Origin: Ignavibacteriales bacterium
GTDB lineage: Bacteria > Bacteroidota > Ignavibacteria > Ignavibacteriales > Melioribacteraceae
Direction of reading: 5' to 3'
DNA length: 64,000 nucleotides
Assembly: GCA_026390795.1 (NCBI GenBank)
Contig: JAPLFG010000001.1
Location: 62,001-126,000, forward strand
Shown here: piece after piece, positions 36,507 through 44,055 of the stretch
How the letters are laid out: every line of letters starts with the position of its first letter
Position numbering within the stretch: position 1 is the first letter of the stretch
Notes under the pieces: model-generated
Seen by the model: only the letters and a program-made list of their open reading frames with translations
Databases searched by the model: none
Told to the model about the DNA's origin: nothing
Translations under genes and position numbers: made by a program

Positions 36507-37862
36507 ATGAATAATAACGAAAGAATTTTAATAGTCGATGATGAAAAAATTGTAAGGGAATCTCTTTATCACTGGTTTGAAGAGGAAAATTATATAGTTG
36601 ATACCGCCGAGGATGGTGAAACTGCCTTAAAAAAATATGCAAAGGAAAAATTTGATCTCCTTCTTGTCGACATGAAAATGCCGGGAATGAGTGGCCTGGA
36701 TTTGTTATCTAAAATTAAGGCAATCGATAAAGATGCTCTTATTATCCTCATAACGGCTTTTGCTTCGGTACCAACCGCAATTACGGCTTTGAAAACCGGG
36801 GCATACGATTATGTAACAAAACCTGTTGATCCTGACGAACTAGCGCATCTTGTCAAAAAAGCACTTGAACAACGGGCGCTAAAGATTGAAAACACTCAGT
36901 TGAAAGAAAATATAGATGAAATAATTAAACCTGATAATTTGATTGGCGATAGCAATCAGATGAAGAAAATTTATGAGCTTGTGCATTCTGTTGCCCGCAC
37001 AGATACTACTGTTATGATAAGAGGTGAGAGTGGTACTGGAAAAGAGTTGGTTGCAAAAGCCATCCACATTAATAGCGGTAGAAAATATTCTCCGATTATT
37101 ACTGTGAACTGCGGCGCTTTAGCCGAATCACTTCTTGAGAGCGAATTGTTCGGACACGAAAAGGGTTCATTTACAGGCGCTCAATTTAAAAGAAAAGGGA
37201 AATTTGAAATGGCTAACGGAGGAACAATTTTTCTTGATGAGATTGGCTCGATTTCCTTAAGGATGCAGATTGAGATGTTAAGAGTTATCGAAACAAAACA
37301 GTTTAACCGGGTTGGCGGAAATGAATTAATAAAAAGTGATTTTAGGGTAATTACTGCAACAAATGAACTTCTGGAAGAACTCGTTAAAGCAGGCAAGTTT
37401 AGAGAAGATCTTTATTACAGGTTAAATGTATTCACAGTTGTTATTCCACCCCTGCGTGAAAGAAGGGATGATATTCCTCTGCTTGTAAATTTCTTTATTA
37501 ATAAATTTTCAACTGTTATGAATAAAAAGATAAAAAACGTTTCAAAAGAAGCAATGGAATTTCTCATGAACTATGATTGGCCGGGGAATGTTCGTGAATT
37601 GGAGAATGCTATAGAAAGAGCGATGGTGGTTGGTAAATCTGATTCTATTATTGTTGATGACCTCCCATTTCATGTTTCGAAGAATAATTTTGATTTGGAT
37701 GGTGATTCGAAGAGCCTTTCTTCAATGGAAAAAAAATATATTCTCAAAACTTTACTTGAGAATAGCTGGAATATTTCTAAATCAGCTCAGTTACTTGAGA
37801 TTGACAGGGTCACACTTTACAATAAAATAAATAAGTACGAACTCCGCAAAGAAGAATTTTGA
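36507..37862 (+). CDS. Sigma-54-dependent response regulator (NtrC family)
   Basis: A 451-aa activator: receiver domain with phosphoacceptor Asp55 (LLVDMKMPG), AAA+ domain with Walker A GESGTGKE (about residue 173) and the sigma-54 contact loop reading GSFTGA (220-225; GAFTGA is usual), and a C-terminal Fis-type helix-turn-helix (WNISKSAQLLEIDRVTLYNKI). It pairs with the haem kinase upstream and should activate -24/-12 promoters; candidates are at 31022 and 29329. Its stop codon shares a base with the next gene's ATG. Confidence 0.93.
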   Translation: MNNNERILIVDDEKIVRESLYHWFEEENYIVDTAEDGETALKKYAKEKFDLLLVDMKMPGMSGLDLLSKIKAIDKDALIILITAFASVPTAITALKTGAYDYVTKPVDPDELAHLVKKALEQRALKIENTQLKENIDEIIKPDNLIGDSNQMKKIYELVHSVARTDTTVMIRGESGTGKELVAKAIHINSGRKYSPIITVNCGALAESLLESELFGHEKGSFTGAQFKRKGKFEMANGGTIFLDEIGSISLRMQIEMLRVIETKQFNRVGGNELIKSDFRVITATNELLEELVKAGKFREDLYYRLNVFTVVIPPLRERRDDIPLLVNFFINKFSTVMNKKIKNVSKEAMEFLMNYDWPGNVRELENAIERAMVVGKSDSIIVDDLPFHVSKNNFDLDGDSKSLSSMEKKYILKTLLENSWNISKSAQLLEIDRVTLYNKINKYELRKEEF

Positions 37863-38392
37863 TGGATATCTTTATAGCACCCATTAAATTTCACAACAAT
37901 TTACTACTGCAAAACCTTATTACTGAATTATCGAAAAGATTTCTTTGCAAAATTCATGTCATTATCCTAAATGTAAATCTAGATGATTTCTTCTCAATAG
38001 AGCGCAAACAATATTTTTCTACACAGATACTTGCCGAAGCAATAAAGCTAACCGATATATATAACGGTAAAATAATTATGGTGACCGATGTTGATATTTT
38101 TGTGCCAGCATTAACTTTTGTTTTTGGAGAAGCGCAGCTTAATGGAAAACATTCCATTCTTTCTGTCTGCCGCTTGCACGAAGAATTTTATTCCGGCATA
38201 TCGAACGATGATCTTTTATTGGAACGTACAATTAAAGAAACTCTTCACGAACTTGGCCATAATTATGGTCTCCGTCATTGCGCGGACTGGGATTGTGTTA
38301 TGCATGCATCAAATGGGATTGAAGAAGTAGATATAAAAGGAAACACTTTCTGCAGTAAATGCATTTCTAATGTTGAAGTCTATAAATACTAA
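37862..38392 (+). CDS. amzA: Archaemetzincin-type zinc metalloprotease
   Basis: A 176-aa cytoplasmic M54 protease. The signature is complete: HELGHNYGLRHC from His129, then CVM and a CSKC pair about 16 residues later. This corresponds to the archaemetzincin HExxHxxGx3Cx4CxM...CxxC pattern that binds a catalytic zinc and a second structural zinc. ATG at 37862 overlaps the response regulator stop (TGATG), so the two are translationally coupled. The family is best known from archaea and animals; the cellular substrate is unknown. A role in turning over the two-component system or redox complex is speculation. Confidence 0.9.
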   Translation: MDIFIAPIKFHNNLLLQNLITELSKRFLCKIHVIILNVNLDDFFSIERKQYFSTQILAEAIKLTDIYNGKIIMVTDVDIFVPALTFVFGEAQLNGKHSILSVCRLHEEFYSGISNDDLLLERTIKETLHELGHNYGLRHCADWDCVMHASNGIEEVDIKGNTFCSKCISNVEVYKY

Positions 38393-38513
38393 TTTTGTAT
38401 TCGAACAATTGATCTTAAATCTATAATCTAAATTGTTTGATTCATTTGAGAAAATTCACTTTACTGAAATAAACAAAATATGGTTTTGCAACCAATTTGT
38501 GTTTCTTCACATC

Positions 38514-38529
38514 ATTTTAGGACGACTCA
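38514..38529 (-). repeat. Inverted copy of the TGAGTCGTCCTAAAAT repeat
   Basis: On the - strand this reads TGAGTCGTCCTAAAAT, identical to 30650-30665. It overlaps the stop codon (TGA) of the M28 peptidase gene. Together the two copies bracket the HybAB-like, two-component and archaemetzincin genes. Confidence 0.6.
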
Positions 38530-39936
38530 TAAACCTTCTTCACTCAATAACAAACTCATAATAGCAATTGCTGCAGATCCAAGTTCCATTTCTCTCGGAT
38601 TAACTGCCGAAAAAACATCATTGTCCGAATGATGTAAATCCATGTAGCGCTGATCATCCGGGACATACCCCAAAAGGGCTTTTGCATTTTTAATTTGTCC
38701 AACATCGCCGCCGCTTCCGCCATTCCTAACCCAATCGATATCTGCTAAGTTTAAAACCGGTAACCAGCTTTGCATTTTTTTGAATGATAAAGAATCAGTT
38801 GTAACATTAAATCCGCGAGGAGTAAATGCACCTCGGTCCGATTCAATAGCTGCTAAATGTTTATCATTAGATGATTCAGAAAATTTTCCATATTCAATTC
38901 CGCCTCGCAATCCATTCTCTTCATTGATGAAAAGTACACACCGGATTGTTCGTTTCGGTTTTACACCATTACGCTTTAATAGATCGAGAGCTTCCATAGT
39001 TTGAAGAGATGGGGCACCATCATCGTGAGCACCGCAACCTTTATCCCAGCTATCAAAATGTCCTCCAACAACAATTACTTCGTTCGGTTTTTCAGAACCA
39101 GTTAATTGCCCGATAACATTATACGACTGTACTTCCGGAAAATTTTCGCAACTCATCTTGATGGTAATTTCTAATTTTGGTTCTTCCTTTATTGCCTTGC
39201 TCAAGTAATCAGCATCAATTACACTAATTGCGGCACAAGGAATTTTTTGAATACCATCCTGATAATTCATTACGCCGGTGTGCGGAATGTTATCATAACT
39301 GGATTGCACCGAACGAACGATTGCGCCAATCGCTCCAACTTTAGCCGCTTCAATAGCACCATTAATTCTTTGATCAACGGCTTTACCATATCCTTCAAAA
39401 GTATTAAGTAACCCGTTATCGAATGGGCGGTTGTAGAAAATTATTTTCCCCTTAGCTTTTTCTCCGAGAGATTTCGCTTCATCAAGACTTTTTACTTCTA
39501 TTAATTGAGCTGTAATTCCTTTTGGGGATGTTCCAACGCTGCCGCCAAATGAAACAATTGTAAGTTTTTTATTTCGGAAGTTTTTAGAATTAGAGACGAA
39601 AGCTTTTTCAATTTTACCGCGTTCCCATTTTGGAACCATAACGGGCTGCAACCAGACAGAATCGAAACCAAGTGATTTCATTTTCTGTTCCGCCCAATGA
39701 ATTGCACGTAAGGATTTATCGGAACCGCTTAATCTGGGACCTATAGTGCAGAGTTCTTTAAGCCAATCATATCCTCGCTTTTCAGTTAATGCATTTCGGA
39801 CAATTGTTCGAGCAATTTGATTATAACTTTGTAATTTATTTTTTTCTAATTGTTGTGCGTTAATTGTTGTAAACAAGTAAAAAGAAATGAGAAGAATCGA
39901 GAATAAATTTTTAGGAGTAATTTTTATGAAGATCAA
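38527..39936 (-). CDS. Secreted M28-family metallopeptidase
   Basis: A 469-aa zinc aminopeptidase or carboxypeptidase Q-like enzyme with a signal peptide ending INAQ. A PA-domain insert (GKIIFYNRPFDNG, about 160-270) precedes or interrupts the M28 domain with metal-site motifs VVGGHFDSWD, GAHDDGA, FINEENGLRGG and LHHSDND. There is no ATG start in frame. I prefer the TTG at 39936, with GAGG six bases upstream, over the TTG at 39966, because it directly precedes the signal peptide. It probably degrades peptides in the periplasm. Confidence 0.85.
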   Translation of the reverse strand: MIFIKITPKNLFSILLISFYLFTTINAQQLEKNKLQSYNQIARTIVRNALTEKRGYDWLKELCTIGPRLSGSDKSLRAIHWAEQKMKSLGFDSVWLQPVMVPKWERGKIEKAFVSNSKNFRNKKLTIVSFGGSVGTSPKGITAQLIEVKSLDEAKSLGEKAKGKIIFYNRPFDNGLLNTFEGYGKAVDQRINGAIEAAKVGAIGAIVRSVQSSYDNIPHTGVMNYQDGIQKIPCAAISVIDADYLSKAIKEEPKLEITIKMSCENFPEVQSYNVIGQLTGSEKPNEVIVVGGHFDSWDKGCGAHDDGAPSLQTMEALDLLKRNGVKPKRTIRCVLFINEENGLRGGIEYGKFSESSNDKHLAAIESDRGAFTPRGFNVTTDSLSFKKMQSWLPVLNLADIDWVRNGGSGGDVGQIKNAKALLGYVPDDQRYMDLHHSDNDVFSAVNPREMELGSAAIAIMSLLLSEEGL

Positions 39937-40009
39937 AACATGCCTCGTAAAATTATTTGCGGGCAAAGTTATACTCGGTACAAATCAAAATCAAACGCAA
40001 TTTAAAACA

Positions 40010-40037
40010 AAAAACCCCCGGCAGAGCCGAGGGTTTT
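40010..40037 (-). terminator. Terminator downstream of rpmB
   Basis: Read on the - strand, AAAACCCTCGGC and GCCGGGGGTTTT pair around TCT, with one T-G pair, followed by a T-run. It follows the L28 stop codon by 16 bp. Confidence 0.85.
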
Positions 40038-40052
40038 CACAAATGCAAAATC

Positions 40053-40292
40053 TTATCTAGCTTTAACTTTTTTCTCAATAACGAGTTTAGCAAGATCAGC
40101 GGTTCCGTTTTTCGAGACAGTTCTCAAAGCGGCAGCAGTAACTCTAACGGTAACGAATTTATTCAATTCTTTAACCCATATTCTTTTCTTTTGAAGATTT
40201 GGTAAAAATCTTCTTTTGCTTTTATTGTGTGCATGAGAAATGCTATGACCACTCACCGGACCAACGCCAGATAGCTGACATTTTCTAGCCAT
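40053..40292 (-). CDS. rpmB: 50S ribosomal protein L28
   Basis: A 79-aa ribosomal protein with the family opening MARKCQLSG, GNSISHAHN-like GHSISHAHNKSKRRF and VTAAALRTVSKNG. Length and basic composition are normal. It is transcribed alone with its own terminator. Confidence 0.96.
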   Translation of the reverse strand: MARKCQLSGVGPVSGHSISHAHNKSKRRFLPNLQKKRIWVKELNKFVTVRVTAAALRTVSKNGTADLAKLVIEKKVKAR

Positions 40293-40370
40293 TTAAAAAC
40301 CTCTTTGTTTCAATTTTTGGTGGCGAAAAATAGTAAAAAATATATTACCGAAAAAATATTTTTTAAAAAT

Positions 40371-40397
40371 AAAAAGCGGCTATTAAACCGCCTTTTA
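40371..40397 (-). terminator. Terminator downstream of ferritin
   Basis: On the - strand AAGGCGG pairs with CCGCTTT (four GC pairs, one G-T, two A-T) around a short AT loop and is followed by T residues. It lies 14 bp past the ferritin stop. Confidence 0.75.
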
Positions 40398-40410
40398 GAC
40401 AGACTTGAAC

Positions 40411-40902
40411 TTATTTAGCCCGCATTCCAAGTTCACGGTCAAGTAAAAAGAGGGAAGTCTTGTTATCGCCAAGCATATTGAATTTATTAACAATCTGAGT
40501 TGAAGTAGAAACTTCTTCAACCTGTTCGGTTACAAAATAATTTAAGAAAATGTTCGTCGCGTAGTCGCTCTCCTGGAGTGCAAGAGCTACAAGTTTGTTG
40601 ATCCGATCGGTAATATAAAGTTCATGTTTTAGTGCTTCTTCAAATGCCTGGAGCGGGGATTTCCACGTTGATTTCGGCTTTTCGATTGCAGTAAGTGTAA
40701 CTTTTCCTTCAACATCGTGAACATATTTATAAAATTTCATTGCGTGACCGTATTCTTCACCGGATTGAATTTTCATCCAGGCAGCCATTCCGTTCCAATT
40801 TTCACTTTCCAAATGAGCAGCCATAGCTAAATATAGGTAGGAAGAAAAAATCTCTGCATTAATTTGATCATTTAGTGCTTTTTGCATTTTGTCAGAAATC
40901 AT
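40411..40902 (-). CDS. ftnA: Ferritin iron-storage protein
   Basis: A 163-aa bacterial non-haem ferritin forming a 24-subunit iron-storage shell in the cytoplasm. It has the four-helix bundle ligands Glu17 (INAEIFSSYLYLAM), SGEEYGHAMKF with its ExxH pair, and QVEEVST near residue 130. Length is standard. It is a single-gene unit, divergent from mtgA. Confidence 0.95.
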   Translation of the reverse strand: MISDKMQKALNDQINAEIFSSYLYLAMAAHLESENWNGMAAWMKIQSGEEYGHAMKFYKYVHDVEGKVTLTAIEKPKSTWKSPLQAFEEALKHELYITDRINKLVALALQESDYATNIFLNYFVTEQVEEVSTSTQIVNKFNMLGDNKTSLFLLDRELGMRAK

Positions 40903-41088
40903 ATTTACCTCTCAGATTTTTAATAATTAGTTGATTTTATTTTGGAACAATTTATTCATTTGCAGTTAATAATTCAAATTCTTATTTAAGCAACACCAAA
41001 TGGTTATATATAGTTCTGTTTGGTAAATGAGTTCGATCTTACCATTGCAGCTTTAAAATATTGGCAAAATCTTTATACCCGAGGAGTA

Positions 41089-41811
41089 ATGAAGTTTATC
41101 TGGCGTACAATCAAATTCTTATTATCATTCTTTTTATTATATACAGCATTTTCAGTTTTTGTGATATTATTTTTCAGAATAATTGACCCGCCTGTTACTG
41201 CATTTATAAATTCAAAAACTGAACCGTTATTAGGATTATTCTCCTTTTCGGATGTGAATCAAAAATCCGTAAAGATTCAAAACGTATCTAAATATGCGGC
41301 ACTCGCAGTGATTGCATCGGAGGACCAAAAATTTTTTGAACATTTCGGATTCGATTTTGAACAGATTGAAAAAGCTATGAAAGAGAATGAGATGAAAAAA
41401 AACTTAAAAAAGAAACGAGTGCGAGGTGCAAGCACGGTTTCAATGCAAGTAGCTAAAAATATGTTTCTTTTCTCGGGTAAAAATCTAATCCGCAAAGGAG
41501 TGGAAGCTTATTATACTCTTCTTCTTGAGCTACTATGGAGTAAAGAAAGGATTATAGAAGTTTACTTGAACGTGGCTGAGATGGGGAACGGAATTTATGG
41601 GATCGAAGCAGCATCAAAAACATATTACGGTAAACCATCAATTAAATTGAATCCTTCGGAAGCCGCAACAATCATTGCTATTCTACCCAATCCGGAAAAA
41701 CGCGATCCAAGAAAACCAACTTCATATTTAATTAATAGAAGGGATAATATTCTACAGCAAATGAATTCAATTGGCGGAGTGGAAATTCTAAAAGAAGATA
41801 TTGATTATTAG
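41089..41811 (+). CDS. mtgA: Monofunctional peptidoglycan glycosyltransferase
   Basis: A 240-aa GT51 enzyme that polymerises lipid II glycan strands. It has one N-terminal membrane anchor (about residues 8-28) and the five family motifs: SEDQKFFEHFGFD with the catalytic Glu, RGASTVSMQVAKN, KNLIRKG, KERIIEVYLN and NGIYGIEAASKTYYGK. The start is ATG 41089 because GAGGAG precedes it; the longer frame adds no recognisable sequence. Confidence 0.93.
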   Translation: MKFIWRTIKFLLSFFLLYTAFSVFVILFFRIIDPPVTAFINSKTEPLLGLFSFSDVNQKSVKIQNVSKYAALAVIASEDQKFFEHFGFDFEQIEKAMKENEMKKNLKKKRVRGASTVSMQVAKNMFLFSGKNLIRKGVEAYYTLLLELLWSKERIIEVYLNVAEMGNGIYGIEAASKTYYGKPSIKLNPSEAATIIAILPNPEKRDPRKPTSYLINRRDNILQQMNSIGGVEILKEDIDY

Positions 41812-41813
41812 AT

Positions 41814-42260
41814 TTATTTCTTTTCTACACCTGGATTTAAATATTCGAAACTTTTCAACAATATTTTAGCAACATCGGAATTGTTTGTTATAGGATAGTT
41901 AAATATAAATTCTGGTTTGTTAACATTATGCTCATAACTGTATTGTTTTATAACGTTGTTCTGTCTATCATAATAGATAATTTGTAATATGCTGTAACGC
42001 ATCATCTCTTTATTAATATGGTAGTAAGTTTTTATTTTGTAAATATCTCCATCCACTCCTTCCATTGTCATTGGCGATTTCAATTCCTGCAAAGACCAAA
42101 CAAAAAATTCGTCACCCTTGTAGGTGGATAGTCCGGTAATATTGATAAAAAGAGATTCATCTTGTTCGATAACTATTGGTACCCAATTCTCGGTGGATGA
42201 TTGAGCATGCAATAAACCTATTGTGATGAAGAGTAAAAGGACTATGAATATTCTTCTCAT
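41814..42260 (-). CDS. Exported hypothetical protein
   Basis: A 148-aa protein with a clear signal peptide ending LHAQ. I do not recognise the rest: a beta-rich soluble body with aromatic residues (FFVWSLQEL, DIYKIKTYYHINKE, IIYYDRQNN) and an alpha-helical C-terminus. It converges on mtgA with 2 bp between the stops. A periplasmic location is expected; the function is unknown. Confidence 0.65.
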   Translation of the reverse strand: MRRIFIVLLLFITIGLLHAQSSTENWVPIVIEQDESLFINITGLSTYKGDEFFVWSLQELKSPMTMEGVDGDIYKIKTYYHINKEMMRYSILQIIYYDRQNNVIKQYSYEHNVNKPEFIFNYPITNNSDVAKILLKSFEYLNPGVEKK

Positions 42261-42282
42261 AATTTAGATGATTTTATTTTAG

Positions 42283-42369
42283 AGGAGAGAGAGGGATTCG
42301 AACCCTCGGTACCCTTGCAGGTACACTACCTTTCCAGGGTAGCCAGATAAACCACTCCTGCACCTCTCC
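42283..42369 (-). tRNA. tRNA-Ser(GGA)
   Basis: An 87-nt cloverleaf on the - strand: acceptor GGAGAGG against TCTCTCC (one G-T pair), anticodon loop CTGGAAA giving GGA, a long variable arm as in class II tRNAs, and T-loop GGTTCGAATCC. The anticodon is at 42333-42335. The CCA end is not encoded. Confidence 0.93.
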
Positions 42370-42433
42370 TTGTATTTCGGGCGCAAATATATTAAGAATT
42401 GGGAACAGAAAAAAATTGGAAATTAAACTACGG

Positions 42434-43666
42434 TCATAAAAAGGCAACTAAAAATTCAGATCCCACATTTTTCTCGCTCTTTACAGAGATAGAAAGATTG
42501 TTTAATTCTGCATACTTCTTAATAAGAGCAAGCGCCAATCCATTTCCTTCGAACTTTCTGGAGTAACCGGTATCTTCTTGTGAAAATGGTTCAAAGATAT
42601 GCTCAAGATAATCGGGCGAAATTCCTATTCCAGTGTCACTTATGCTAACGCACAATTTATCTTCTTCATTCTTGAATTGTTTAACGTACACACTCCCATG
42701 TGTTGTGAATTTCAAAGCGTTATCAATAATTTCTTGAAATATCTGATATGTCATAAATTTATCACATTGGACTTCGTTCAGATCGGTGGTCTTTTCAAAG
42801 AAAAATTGAAGACCTTTCATTTCTGCGTTCAGCTTATAACTATTAATAACATGACTTAAAATGTCTTCTTCAAGTTTAATCTTTTCAATATGGATTTCAT
42901 AATTGCCAGATCTAACTTTCGACATTTCCATTATTTCGTCGACTGTTCTAATTATTCTGTTGCTGCCGTGTTCCAGCATTTCAAATATTTCTTTCATTTC
43001 GTTGGATTTTAGAAATAACTTTTCATTCTTGAGGACTTCAATACTTCCTAAAATAATGTTAAATGGAGTTCTGATTTCATGAGACATTTGCAAGAGAAAA
43101 TGATTTTTCAACATTTCAAATTTTTCCGCTTCCTGCTTTGCCAATTCTAATTTTTGATTGATAATTACTTGTTCTTGATGCATCAATGCATTATTAATAG
43201 CGATTGCAGAATGGATTGAAAGCGCATTCAGAAAATCTTCGTCGCGCTGAGAAAATTTTCCAAATTGATTGTTGATTAATTGTAATACCCCGATTATTTC
43301 GTGTTTACTATCTCTAATGGGAAAACAAATTACACTTTGAGTTTTGTAACCGCTTAATAGATCATATTCTGAATTAAAACGGGAATCATCTTGAGCATTT
43401 TCAATATTTATTGTCTCACCGCTTTTAGCCACATAGCCGGCAAGACCATGCCCAATCTTCAACCGGATTTCCTGTGTCTCTACTCCAACCGCAATGAGAG
43501 ACCATAACTCATTTTTTTCTGCATCCAGAAGGTATAGAGTGCCTCGGTCGGCATTGGTAAGTTCAACTGCGACTTTAACAATATTATTTAAAACTTCTTT
43601 AACACTGAGATTGGAGTTAACCAATTCTGCTGCTTTAATTATTTTTTGTAATTCGTCGCTTTTCAT
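42434..43666 (-). CDS. GAF-domain sensor histidine kinase
   Basis: A 410-aa soluble kinase: GAF domain (about residues 10-160, with GRGTLY-like ADRGTLYLLD, GHGLAGYVAKSGE, ICFPI), phosphoacceptor His196 (MSHEIRTPFN) and HATPase (EIIDNALKFT, DTGIGISPDYL, GNGLALALIKKY). No membrane segment or response regulator is adjacent, so its partner is unknown. It is flanked by two tRNA-Ser genes. Confidence 0.9.
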   Translation of the reverse strand: MKSDELQKIIKAAELVNSNLSVKEVLNNIVKVAVELTNADRGTLYLLDAEKNELWSLIAVGVETQEIRLKIGHGLAGYVAKSGETINIENAQDDSRFNSEYDLLSGYKTQSVICFPIRDSKHEIIGVLQLINNQFGKFSQRDEDFLNALSIHSAIAINNALMHQEQVIINQKLELAKQEAEKFEMLKNHFLLQMSHEIRTPFNIILGSIEVLKNEKLFLKSNEMKEIFEMLEHGSNRIIRTVDEIMEMSKVRSGNYEIHIEKIKLEEDILSHVINSYKLNAEMKGLQFFFEKTTDLNEVQCDKFMTYQIFQEIIDNALKFTTHGSVYVKQFKNEEDKLCVSISDTGIGISPDYLEHIFEPFSQEDTGYSRKFEGNGLALALIKKYAELNNLSISVKSEKNVGSEFLVAFL

Positions 43667-43848
43667 AGGGAGTTTTAAAAAATTATTTCAGTTAGTGCCT
43701 ATCTTAATTTAATAATTGAGTAGAATTAATCCAATCGTACAATAAGAATAATGAATCAAATAGAATGTAAATCACAAATTTCTGTATTTCGATTCAGTTT
43801 TGTAAGTTGCGATTCGTAAATAAGGAAGTAGATGTGAAGTAACAGTTT

Positions 43849-43938
43849 GGAAAGGTGGCAGAGTGGTTGAATGCGGCAGTCTCGAAAACTGTTGTACCGG
43901 TAACGGTATCGGGGGTTCGAATCCCCCCCTTTCCGCCA
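43849..43938 (+). tRNA. tRNA-Ser(CGA)
   Basis: A 90-nt class II cloverleaf: acceptor GGAAAGG against CCTTTCC, anticodon stem-loop GCAGT-CTCGAAA-ACTGT giving CGA, long variable arm around GTACCGGTAACGGTATC, T-loop GGTTCGAATCC, and an encoded CCA (43936-43938). Confidence 0.95.
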
Positions 43939-43945
43939 CGTAATA

Positions 43946-43994
43946 AATAAGCTTAAAGACAGATTGCGATCACTGCCTTTGGGCTTATTTTTTT
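43946..43994 (+). terminator. Terminator after tRNA-Ser(CGA)
   Basis: AATAAGC (43946-43952) pairs with GCTTATT (43983-43989), with further inner pairing (AAAG and CAG against CTG and CTTT), and is followed by eight or more T. Confidence 0.8.
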
Positions 43995-44055
43995 TATTTA
44001 CTTTTTACTATGAATATTTTTTTATCTTCAATATGTATAATAGAAAGTAATTGAA

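Noticed and set aside
39937-39966. Longer TTG start for the M28 peptidase
   Set aside because: The downstream TTG at 39936 has a better ribosome site (GAGG) and directly precedes the signal peptide; this remains a judgement because neither start is ATG.
42283-43938. tRNA-Ser pair as attachment sites of an integrated element around the GAF kinase
   Set aside because: The two tRNAs differ in anticodon and orientation, no integrase is present, and no direct repeat of a tRNA 3' end was seen.
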